A stretch of DNA of 64,000 nucleotides from Diadema setosum (taxonomy: Eukaryota; Echinodermata; Echinoidea; Diadematoida; Diadematidae): the NCBI RefSeq assembly GCF_964275005.1, contig NC_092692.1:13709584-13773583 (forward strand), given 5' to 3'. How positions within the stretch are numbered: position 1 is the stretch's first letter; each line of letters begins with the position of its first letter. The position numbers and the translations under genes were made by a program. The notes below the pieces were generated by a model that did no database searches, was not told the origin of the DNA, and saw only the letters and a list, made by a program, of their open reading frames with translations. Positions 54,786 to 64,000 of this stretch are shown one piece after another.

Positions 54786-55090
54786 TAATGAAAGAGCACT
54801 TGACTAACCGCTTTCAGAAAGCAGGGGAAATAATGACTACCCTTTACATCCTATTATGTCAGTATCAAGTCGATGGAATGTGCAATTTTCATGAAAAATG
54901 GATTTTTGTGGAATTCCCTTTATATTTTCTTTGTGTTGTTGTCCTTACATGACGTCTTAACCTCTAGTCTCCTAATCCAGCGGTCCAACACCAAAACTTT
55001 AGAAATTCGTAACTTTTGCTTCGACTGTCTGATTTTGGTTTCCTGTAATTCAAAATCTAGTGTCGACATTCTCTTAATTATACGTGGTCA
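54786..55090. mobile_element. Partial copy of the 41020 MITE
   Basis: AACCGCTTTCAGAAAGCAGG, CAATTTTCATGAAAAATGGA and TGACGTCTTAACCTCTAGTC match 41190-41380 in order. The left arm is missing. Confidence 0.65.
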
Positions 55091-55299
55091 TCTCGTATTC
55101 AGTTTATATCATTACTGCTTGATCTTTGGGGAATGTGCCAGTTTACTAGAGTATCCAACTTTATGGACTGCTTTTTTTTTTTTTTAACGAGGACAGAGCA
55201 ACAACCTATTCCATCTGTCCATATGTATTTCAATACTGTATTTGGAATGCACGCTATGTAGTTCATTGATTTTTGCATCATAGGGTAAGCGTCGGTCAT

Positions 55300-55812
55300 G
55301 CTTTAAAGGAGACCACCTAATGCTTTTTTTAGACTTTTGCACTTGAACATCTATGAATTTGTTATAGTGGGTAGGTCCTATACATGGACGGAATTTATAG
55401 TGATTGGGACAAGGAATAAGAATGTTTTCAGAGTTCATAACAAATCATAGTGAATAATCAAGGATGATGACATAGCAGCGTCACATAAAAATACATGATT
55501 GCGTGCTTATGGAAGCAGAACAACCCCCCCCCCCAAAAAAAAAAGAAAGCATTCATGAATTCTACATAATTATATTGGTGACGGTACACTTGTTAAGCAA
55601 AAGGTTTTGTGATAGAATTACATTGCTACATTACTCGAATATGTGAGCCTCCATTGTCATCATCCTTGTTCAGTGTAATTATGTATAGTATTGGTTTGTC
55701 TGTTCAAAGACAGTGATAAATTCCACAAATTTATACATGGCACCAACGCATATTTATGTACTATACGTATTGTGAAATTATGTAAATCGTCTGGAATGTC
55801 CCCCAAAAGACA
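55300..55812. mobile_element. 0.5-kb relative of the 35387-38915 composite
   Basis: Begins AAAGGAGACCACCTAATGC and ends AAATCGTCTGGAATGTCCCC. Both halves align with the flanks of the composite element. The middle about 140 bp is unique. Confidence 0.65.
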
Positions 55813-56654
55813 ATCTTTCTGGTTGTCAGGGAATGTCTTTGTCAAACTTTTTGTTACGAAAGTATGCATGAAATTTGAGTATGTTCATGAGCGGGTCTAT
55901 TGCGGATGCCGCTTTGAATTTCTTTTCACGAGAGAATCTATTTGGATTCGGTTTAAAATCTACTTATAATAAAATACAATGACTATTATGCTTACTATGG
56001 AATTTTCTCAAGAAAACATAAACCATTTTTTTTTTGTATTAGCAACGTTGTTCTTACATAAGAACAACACACATAATGTTGTAACCGTTGTTGTGTATTA
56101 TAGCTGATGTGGTATATGAATTGTATCGTTTGACAAGCTTTTTCTCTTTTTTTTTCCCCAGGAACAAATGCAGATTATGATGATTTGATTTTGAGTCTGT
56201 CAAGATGAATAGTCGTGTAAATTTTCCTTCATTAAACTTTCGTAACTAGTATATCGCAGTTAACCTTCCGTTGCAGTTAATTTCCTTGTTGAGGTTTTTA
56301 CATAATGAATGATCGTTTCGTGACTTTTTCTGTGCGGATGTCTCTGCCGTTTTAAACTGCAGTCATCTCGACCTCAAATTTCAAAACCACAGTGCTTTGC
56401 AGAGCAAGCCTGCCGTAAAAAACAACAACACACAAATATGTATATATATATTTTTTTTTTCAGTTCAATCACAGAGGCGGCATGCTTTCTGAAACTCTTC
56501 TCTCGCCACACAACCTAACAATAGTTTCTTTCTCAGTTGCAATACATGAACTTCAGTTCTCTCCAGGCCTATTTTGTCCTCTCTCTCTCTCGTTCTCTTT
56601 ACATATACATTCTTACACACATACATACGTACATATACACACACAAACACACAC

Positions 56655-56704
<50 letters not shown>

Positions 56705-58762
56705 TAATGTATATTACATTATATATGCATACTGATATAATGTATATACGCATGTACATCCGAAGTACGGATATTGATACCTGATTTATACTTCGATAGG
56801 ATCGATATTAAGTGTATCATGTTTTTCCAAACACGTATAATTCATTACGTGCAGTGTGTGTATTTGCGTGTGTTGTGTGTGTGTGTGTGTGTGTGTGTGT
56901 CAGATACAAATACGTGATATTCTATTCAGTCATCAATGTCCTGGGTGAGAATGGACTGTCCCCGAAGGAAAGATGTTGCGTAAGTAACAACACATGTGTA
57001 CGGCTAACCGGGCCGCGTAATGCTGACGCCGTTTACGTAATATTCCTCAGTTGTGTTGTGATTCAAACGTCTGCACCTTCACCACCTCACAACAGCCACA
57101 GCCTTTACGTTTCTCGCGGCGTTGCCATGGGAATCTCATCTCCCGCGCATTGTGCATTACTTGTGTGAGTGAAACTCGGCTATGTGTGTCTATGTAAGTT
57201 TCAGCAAATCGGCCATACTATGAGAAATTACTGAATTCCAAAGATCCTTTGTTTCAAGGAAGCAGTGATATTGGGTCGCTACACACAAATTAGATGAAGT
57301 GATTGTAATATCATCTCACATATCTCATGGACCTGCGCACAAATTTTACTTTTTCGCTTTTTAAAATGATCTGAAGACGATGAACACATTGTATTCTTGG
57401 CATCTAAGAGTTGTAAAAACCAATTAATGATAACAATGTGAGAGGGATTGTGAAAACTAAGTCATCGACAACCCCCCCCCCAAAAAAAAAAAAAAAATGA
57501 TTACAGTATTTTCAAATAATTAAAGCGTGGTATCATAGATTTGTGAAAAGATAACATGATCACTTCTTCTATCAATTAATAGAAAGAGTCATGTGGTTGC
57601 CATCAATATGAAAATGAAAAATAAAAATTTCCATGACTTTATATTTTGTATCTGATTTTGATGAAGCTCCTACCGTTTTGCATGTCTAATGACACTCGGT
57701 ATTTAAGTCTACCCGACCGTGGAGTAACATTCACATTAAGTTTGTACAGTGCCATAAACAGCTTTACAAAGTAATAATAAATCCTGCACTTACTCGACGT
57801 TATATTACGAAGACAAAAAGTTTAATGCGAATAATGAGCTACACAATATTGAGAAAATATAAACGTAACCCACAAATCAAAATCCAATGCTGGTGCTACA
57901 TTAAAAAAAAAATCGCTAAATTAAATACCACTTAAGCCGTTCCACATGAACCACGATACGATTAAGGAAATAAAATCAATCGATACAGAGATTGCAAACG
58001 AAAGTACAACTGTAAATAGCGATTTTGTATACGATAGGAAATACATCAGACATGTTCTGCATGCGCTACATTGTGAATATCTTAAAAGGAGTCGCATCAC
58101 TGTTGGTGCGCCGTGTATCTGATATCAGTGACAAAGTTTTCCCATTGCATGAAACAAGTGCTTACCGAAACAAGCCGAGAAGAAATTACTGCATCGATGA
58201 ACAGTGCCGCCTACGGTACATTAATAATGTAACAATCTTTAACCGCCAAGGCGATACTACTTGTGCTTGTACGATGACATGGTGTTCTACCAAACGATCT
58301 GCCTGTTGAGCAGAGAAAAATACCGGACACAAGTTAATTGATTGTAAAATGACGCAATTGAGTCTTCTTGCATGTTTTCCTCACTGTTAACACGAAGATA
58401 AATCGCAAATCAAAAAAAAAAAAAATCCAACTATACCGATCGAAATATGACACTCGGTCCTCTCGAGTTCTCTAGAGAAATATGCTACTCGTTAAATCAT
58501 TGGAAGTAAATTGTTAAAAAGTTAAACGCTATATCTAGCTATCGTACATTTTATCAGCTTAGGTTTCTAGCGTTTTGATTCTAAATTTCCACATACTACA
58601 AAAAAACAACAACACGAAAATCAATCAAACATGCTAAAACACGAAGGAATAGATTTACACCAAATCACACAATAATGTATACATGATTTCATAGGAAACA
58701 CATTTGCGGGTGCTTGATGTAGCAGTTTCCATCATGCACAGTCATTTTTTTTTATTTTTTTT
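55813..58762. other. Intergenic, microsatellites, no gene seen
   Basis: (CA)n/(TA)n at 56636-56700, (GT)n at 56874-56900, and several A-tracts. Short frames here (for example around 56940 and 58025) have no recognisable domain. A poly-T/A stretch at 58741-58762 contains an AATAAA on the minus strand right after the histone stop. Confidence 0.5.
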
Positions 58763-59641
58763 TTACTTTTTAGACGCTTTCGTCGAGGCAGCATTTTTGG
58801 CTTTCTTCTTCGGTGACTGATTACTGGCGGAAGGCTTACCGTCCTTTTTAGCAGACACTTTCTTCGGTTTGGTCTTTGCCTGCGGGGAACGCTTGGATGC
58901 GGCAGCTTTCTTACCAGGTGATTTGGGCGTCGCTTTCTTCGCCGGCGACTTCGATGTCGATCGCTTGTTGGCTTTCGCCCTCTTGGCTTGCTCCATCTTG
59001 GATTTCACGACTGCCGACTTCAATTTGCTGGGGATTGGCGAGTGCGATTTGCTGCGTCGGATGAGTTTGGATTTGCTGGCCTTAGCTTTTGGCGTGGCGG
59101 TTGCACTCGCTGACCGTGGACGCGGAGCCGCCTTGGTCGTCCGCCCAGACTTCCCGCCTTTCTTCTGGCTCTTCGTCGGTCTATCCTCCTCGTTGTTCCC
59201 GTCCGACGCGTCGCTGTAGTCAAACACGTCCTGATCGCTCTGTTTTCGCTCCTTCTTGGCTGGCGATTTAGGGCGTTTCTTTGTCGTGGCGGCCTTTTTC
59301 TTCGCGGCTTTCTTTGCGGGCGGCTTCGGAGGTTTTCCGAGCTTGTAGCGGCCGGTCAGCGTGCCCATTCCTTCTGACTTTTTTGGCCGGACGATGATCC
59401 CGGACGCGACACCTTTTGTGATGGCCATTTTGAGCTGACCTTTCAGTCGCGCCTGGTCAATTTCTGGATAGGTCTGCATTATCCACTGCTTCAAAGCTAT
59501 CACAGATGCACCTTTCTTTTCATCCAGCTGTTTGATGGCGTCGACCACCATATCGATATATTTTGGATGCGTGGGAGCCGCCCGCACAGATTTCTTGACG
59601 ACCCCATGGTCCCCATTTAGAAGTACACCATCCTCAGCCAT
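58763..59641 (-). CDS. Linker histone H1-like protein, 292 aa, intronless
   Basis: The three-part H1 layout is clear: a short N-terminal tail (1-24), a winged-helix globular domain (about 25-102, from THPKYIDMVVDAIKQLDEKK to GTLTGRYKLG), and a long Lys/Ala/Ser/Pro-rich tail (103-292). The tail has repeated SPxK motifs (SPAKK at 126 and 232, SPGKK at 241, SPKKK at 276), likely CDK sites. It binds linker DNA and nucleosomes in the nucleus. Residues about 136-155 form an unusual acidic, aromatic-containing insert (DVFDYSDASDGNNEED). No histone stem-loop was seen after the stop, and an AATAAA follows within about 15 bp. This suggests a polyadenylated, replication-independent variant. ATG 59641 has A at -3 and G at +4; a longer in-frame start upstream is unlikely to be used. 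Which H1 class it belongs to cannot be said. Confidence 0.92.
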   Translation of the reverse strand: MAEDGVLLNGDHGVVKKSVRAAPTHPKYIDMVVDAIKQLDEKKGASVIALKQWIMQTYPEIDQARLKGQLKMAITKGVASGIIVRPKKSEGMGTLTGRYKLGKPPKPPAKKAAKKKAATTKKRPKSPAKKERKQSDQDVFDYSDASDGNNEEDRPTKSQKKGGKSGRTTKAAPRPRSASATATPKAKASKSKLIRRSKSHSPIPSKLKSAVVKSKMEQAKRAKANKRSTSKSPAKKATPKSPGKKAAASKRSPQAKTKPKKVSAKKDGKPSASNQSPKKKAKNAASTKASKK

Positions 59642-59707
59642 TTTTCCCCGAAAGTAGGTAACCTTGTGAGCTTGGAACTGTCGTGTATGCAGGACCCAGC
59701 TGCAGTG

Positions 59708-59722
59708 CATGAAATATAATAG
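59708..59722 (-). promoter_or_regulatory. Possible TATA-like element of the H1 gene
   Basis: The minus strand reads CTATTATATTTCATG about 75-85 bp upstream of the ATG. Position and composition fit a core promoter, but this is weak evidence in AT-rich DNA. Confidence 0.3.
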
Positions 59723-60519
59723 TCCGTTCAGCACTTCTTCAACAAATACTCACTATCCCTTTCACACAAATTTGGATGTTTCCATCTCCAGCACTGTTGC
59801 TTTCCTGGTAAGGTCCCGACAAGTCTGTAATTTTGCCAAGGAAAGAAACTTTTTGCAACTCCACACGAATCTGACGAGAACGGGCTACAGTGAATCAGAA
59901 TACTGCGTTGTTTGTCGGCTCAATCTGGGGTGCCACTCCTTGTTTCGAGAGGTAAACGACGAACACAGAAGAGTCGATTATCAGTGCAACTGCACTGTGA
60001 GAATACTTTTTCTTTCACCCACCATAAGCATAGTAATAGGACCCCCGTTTACGGCGCCACTTTCCCCGCATTGTTTGCATTTTTGGGGTGTCGCCAGGTG
60101 CACCATCATTCCCTCTACTTTTCATTTTGGCGCTATTATACACGCACTGTGAGGTCTTTCCGAATGACACAGTGACAGTGCATGGATAAACATGAACACA
60201 AACACGCATAATCGCCTATTATTCACACTTTAAAGAAAGTAGCCCTTACAGTGAAGGGAAACTCAAACATACGTGTGCAGTGAATCAAGCAGCCATGATT
60301 TTACTAGTACTTTCCACCTTTTTTTAGGTAAATCCTTCCAAACGTCACTGAATATACACACATCTAATCCCAGTTTAGCTTCTAGAACGAGCTGCAAAAG
60401 ATTTTTTTTTTCAGAAGTGAAGTGAATGAAAACAACAATATTAGTGCACTTAGAAACATCCGTATTAAGCGCCTTATAAATGTATTGTATTACCGTTATT
60501 ATTATTAGTGGATCATGTC
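59723..60519. other. 5' flank of H1, no gene seen
   Basis: A 147-codon plus-strand frame starting at 59709 overlaps the presumed promoter and has no domain I recognise. CATTATTATTA tracts lie near 60500. Confidence 0.35.
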
Positions 60520-60985
60520 GGCGAAAATTTGACCAAAATCGGACAATCCGTTCAAAAGTTATGTATTTTTCATATTTCTTTGTGGCCGTGGCTGGATGAG
60601 AAGACTACTGGCGTTTACGTATGGAAAACGATAAAAAGAAAATATAAAGGGAATTCCACACAAAACATTCCTTGTAACTGACATTCATGGGAGATATTAT
60701 TCTCCGTGCTTTCCAGAAGGGGTACGTGATCTTTCTTTATGCCAGAAAAGTAAAATTATGTTGATGTTTTGTATGTTTTCTTTATAATGTCCTTACGTGA
60801 CGTAACAGATTGTGGTAGTCTTTTCATTCAGTGATGGCGGCACTAACACTTTAAATATACATGACCTTTGAAAGATTGTCCGATTTCTTGAAACTTTCAC
60901 TGATGTATTCTACTATTGTTGCTGCATTCACTTAATTGATCCACATGTTTATTTGGGTTTCATTCCCCACTAAGTTGTGATTAGA
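60520..60985. mobile_element. Diverged relative of the 41020 MITE
   Basis: Inverted phrases AATCGGACAATCC (about 60538) and GATTGTCCGATTTC (about 60873) are the partial arms. TTGTTGCTGCATTCACTTAA near the right matches the 41445 region. Confidence 0.5.
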
Positions 60986-61218
60986 ATGACATTGATGATG
61001 ACACACTGTGTAGCCCTCGATTTTTCCCCATTCCTTTAGCTGTAACCCACCCAGTATAATCTAAAAAGTTTTTTTTTTCAACCTTGATATCATGTATAAA
61101 CTTAAAAAATCGTCAAGACTGGTACGTAAACGAGGAATTATTTATTTTCAGATGCAAAACGTAGCACAGTGCCTCGAGATCTAAATAAATGCCTGTTACG
61201 GACTAATCCCCATCGACA

Positions 61219-61530
61219 AACAAAGTTTAGAATAGAAGTCATTACGGAAAGATCAACAAGACTATTGCTGGGAGGGGAAAAAAGGAATGAACAGACATTT
61301 TGATTAAAGCAAAAGCAGGAAAACCAAATTTAGAATAGAGGTCATATGGAATGATGAACAAGAATATTGCTGGGAGTAAAAAAAAAAATGAACAGACAAT
61401 ACAAACGCAAAAGCAAAAGCAGGAAATGGGGAAAACCAAATTTAGAATAGAGGTCATATGGAATGATGAACAAGAATATTGCTGGGAGTAAAAAAAAATG
61501 AACAGACAATACAAACGCAAAAACAGGAAA
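61219..61530. repeat. About 110-bp tandem repeat, three units
   Basis: AAATTTAGAATAGAGGTCAT...GAACAAGAATATTGCTGGGA recurs at about 61220 (diverged), 61324 and 61436. The last two units are almost identical. It lies just downstream of GPCR 2. Confidence 0.85.
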
Positions 61531-61659
61531 TGGGGAACACACTCAATACTTCTCCCCCGTTCTTGTACGGTTGAATATTACATAACGTTCCTAGCACACA
61601 AGTAGGAATTTGTTAAAAAGTCAAAATTGTTCAAAAGTTGATGAATAGCTTTCGTTCTC

Positions 61660-61851
61660 CTAGAGAGAGGATGAAGCAGAGGAATATCTTTCGCGGAACA
61701 GTTTGCGCGCTCTCCGATTCAGTCCGGAGGCGACGAAGATCAAGACTCCTTGGAGAGAGTTGAGACCAATGTAGACGTACCACAGGTGGGGTCGTTGGGT
61801 GTATGCCGCCACGAAGCCGAACCCCCAACCAAAGCCCAATAGGAGCGATAT
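61660..61851 (-). CDS. GPCR 2, last exon (TM6, TM7, C-tail)
   Basis: The 63 codons plus stop. The acceptor polypyrimidine tract TTGTTCTCTTCTCTC follows a (TA)n microsatellite ending 30 bp away. Confidence 0.85.
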   Translation of the reverse strand: MSLLLGFGWGFGFVAAYTQRPHLWYVYIGLNSLQGVLIFVASGLNRRARKLFRERYSSASSSL

Positions 61852-61878
61852 CTTTGAGAGAAGAGAACAAGATGGATG

Positions 61879-61928
<50 letters not shown>

Positions 61929-64000
61929 TAGCAAATATCACAGAGTTCTCGACCTATACAGATAGAGACAAGGCATTGTGTTGTGTTTAAAAAGAATTCA
62001 GATTAACACAATACACAATATACGTGTACTAGCATATATCATTTATGCGGACAGACAGACATGCATGCTCAGCTACACGGACACATTTAATGATTTTGAT
62101 TCTTTCTTTTGAAGGGTTATGGGGAGAGATATAGTGCTGGGAGGACTATAAAAGGAGGTGCATTTTATCTTAATCAGGGACCGGCAAAAATACATTATAC
62201 AGGCATACAGACAGACGGCCATATTAAAGGCACGCACAAACGCATACGCAGGCACACATACATACTCGCACACACGTGCACGCAACTTCGATGTCAGGGC
62301 GACTGGATGATACCCGCATTTGTTGGGATTTTAGTTTTCATCTTGAACAATTCTAATTGGAATTATAAAATCATACTCTTCGAATGCTTTATCCAAGCTG
62401 TTCAAAACTAACGTCAGGATAACGATTGCTAAAATCAGTTTTTAGACGCACAACATGATTCGGCTGCATGCTCGGGAGTGAATCAATTACAACCTCTATA
62501 ACCTTTTTTTTTTTTTTTTTTTCAGCAAATGCACAAAGATAAAGATTGGAGGCTTTGCATGTTTTTTTTTTTCTTTTTACCGGTGTTCATTGTGGACAGC
62601 TTGCGCACATCGAGTAGGCCTATAAATGGACTGAATCATCAAATGTACTACTATACCTGTTTCCAAACAAGAAGATAAAATGTCATTCGACTCCTCACCT
62701 TTAAGTGGATAAATAGTTCAACCCAAGGTTTGTTTGATGTGTTCGTGCGCAGGACTTGAGCAGCGGTGTTCAAGTGCTTCCTCAGGCCAATCAAAATACG
62801 AATGAAGAAAATGGCGTTGACCAACAAACAGAGAGCAAGTGGAGCCAACATGACCACGCTGTTGGCTATCATCGGGTATATCCAGCAGTGTCGAGACCCT
62901 CCGTAGTGCAGCTGGAACATACTGTCGTGATCTGAATAAGTGAGATGCAGCAACAAACACACAACCACGACCAACGTAGGAATACCAAATGCGTACAGAC
63001 AAGCCAAACCCATTCTTTTCGCCTTACACCTGCTGTCCTTTCCTACTTCCTCAAGGGCATCAACGAGTGCGCGCTTCATACTCCATGCGAGGACATTCGT
63101 CCAGAGTACTGTGGAGAGAAAGCTGAAGTGACCGACCGTCGCAACGGCTTGACAGAGGGCGTGCCACTGGGTGACATAGATTGTTCCATACTCCACCACA
63201 ACCTGGGAGATGAAGAAAATTCCGAGAAAGCTCACCATGAACAGTCCCTGGACAGACGTCCTCAGGGAAGGAACGGCGCAATAAACTGTGATCGTGGCGA
63301 GAAGGCACAGAGAGGACAAACCAAATGCTGCGTGGCTGACCAAACGTTGGGTTGGAGAGAAGTCCAGGAACTCATCCACAGCTGCCAGACAGAGCTTCAC
63401 TGAACCATCTTCCCTCAGGGAGAAGTCTTCAGGGGCAAACACACGATGGTCTATGACCAGCTTCTGATCTTCTCTTATATGAAAAGTGCCGTCCTCAAGA
63501 ATCCGGTAAGGGCATGCGTTGAATGGCTTGACGTACCCGCACACCAGAAACTCATCAATTGATGTGTAGCTTCGAGAAGACCCGTTCAATGCGTGACGTT
63601 TCAACCATCTCGTGTATGACGGAATAATGTAAGTACCTCCGTACATGACCATTGTGAGATTGTCAGACCGCACTGGTTGAAACGCTTTGTATTTTCCAAC
63701 GAATGCTGTATATTGGCACATTTTAAGGTCGCTAGATCCAATGCCGCAGATTTCAGCAAAGGAAAAGGTCATGTCGGAGCATCTATACTCCCTCTTGAAT
63801 CGGGTTTTGGCAAACAGCACTGATTGCCCAGCTAGGGCTTCAAAACTTCGAAAGTCAGTAGGATAGAACGTCTCTTCAATTGTCACCGTGGATGAACTGT
63901 TCAGACGTTTCATTTCGCGGCCATGCAGCGTCACGCCAAAGAGATCTATCGTTTCATTCATACGGAAACACGGGTCTGTTGCTGCTACCATGTGGTATGT
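61660..64000 (-). CDS. Methuselah/adhesion-like (family B2) GPCR, 3' part, 5' end beyond window
   Basis: Exons 62699-64000 (open to the window edge) and 61660-61851 join in phase 0 (AAG|GTGAGG donor; TCTCAAAG|ATA acceptor). Counting from the Met codon at 63991, about 215 residues of ectodomain hold seven Cys (8, 71, 82, 92, 151, 160, 201) and sequons at N12, N31, N111 and N136. The YRILEDGTFHI...DGSVKLCL pattern before TM1 is typical of Methuselah-like receptors. Then follow TM1 about 216-240, TM2 about 247-268, TM3 about 281-304, TM4 about 327-350, TM5 about 374-400, and TM6/TM7 in the last exon (LLLGFGWGFGFVAAY and LWYVYIGLNSLQGVLIFVAS). No GPS autoproteolysis motif is seen before TM1. The C-tail is short (RRARKLFRERYSSASSSL). 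The ligand is unknown. Confidence 0.88.
61852..62698 (-). other. Intron of GPCR 2
   Basis: Contains (TA)n at 61881-61924 near the acceptor and a T18-20 run at about 62502-62522. No exon seen. Confidence 0.6.
62699..64000 (-). CDS. GPCR 2, penultimate exon (ectodomain to TM5), 5' partial
   Basis: The frame stays open across the window edge, so the start codon is not established. The Met codon at 63991 may be internal. If read through, the frame ends 15 codons into the intron. Confidence 0.85.

Noticed and set aside
56465..57168. Frames around the CA/TA/GT repeats (YIYIYI, CVCVCV)
   Set aside because: Microsatellite translation.
58025..58309. 94-aa Cys-containing frame resembling a small secreted protein
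   Set aside because: No signal peptide, Cys clustered only at the end, and no splice or promoter support.
59709..60152. 147-aa plus-strand frame divergent from H1
   Set aside because: No recognisable domain, compositionally like non-coding DNA, and it overlaps the H1 5' region. A divergent gene cannot be excluded.
62945..63403. 152-aa plus-strand frame opposite GPCR 2
   Set aside because: Antisense shadow of the transmembrane exon; the minus strand has clear seven-helix features.

Overview
The window is eukaryotic, AT-rich nuclear DNA from a marine invertebrate, most likely an echinoderm. I infer this from spliced genes with GT-AG introns, very dense MITE, fold-back and tRNA-SINE content, abundant CA/TA/GT microsatellites, a linker histone gene, and receptor families that are expanded in echinoderms. 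No species can be fixed from the sequence alone.

I can support four protein-coding genes. (1) A plus-strand gene of at least eight coding exons (3471-20568) encodes a 417-residue, basic, disordered, coiled-coil protein that I do not recognise. All seven splice junctions keep frame, and one exon is a 30-nt microexon. (2) A plus-strand class A GPCR has two exons (49673-51136 and 52352-52501; 537 aa). It lacks several usually invariant residues. (3) A minus-strand intronless linker histone H1 (58763-59641; 292 aa) has no replication-type 3' stem-loop in view. (4) A minus-strand Methuselah/adhesion-like (family B2) GPCR has its last two coding exons here (62699-64000 and 61660-61851); its 5' end lies outside the window. 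These genes are unrelated in function, and there is no operon-like organisation.

The rest is mostly transposon debris. 0.3-3 kb: pogo/Tigger-like elements with TA ends, one nested. 3.5-20.6 kb: gene 1, whose introns carry MITEs, a dead LINE reverse-transcriptase tail, tandem duplications and a 1.1-kb transposon built of about 158-bp repeats. 20.7-30.3 kb: Tigger-like MITEs, a tRNA-derived SINE, and two long-element families loaded with AGGTCA-type half-sites. 30.5-33.9 kb: a cluster of fold-back elements. 34-39.9 kb: microsatellites, a SINE, a composite element carrying two oppositely oriented 15-bp minisatellites, and a LINE endonuclease fragment. 43.1-45.2 kb: a 2.1-kb block saturated with ACGT/CRE-like motifs. 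48-52.5 kb: SINE and GPCR 1. 53.4-61.5 kb: further MITEs, microsatellites and H1. 61.7-64 kb: GPCR 2.

The most striking non-gene signal is a shared secondary-structure tip on five otherwise different fold-back elements (14.75, 30.6, 31.26, 31.4 and 33.1 kb). Each long stem ends in a 2x2 purine mismatch (GA/GA in four, AA/GA in one), then exactly three base pairs, then a GNA triloop. The primary sequence of the stems differs, so the structure is what they share.
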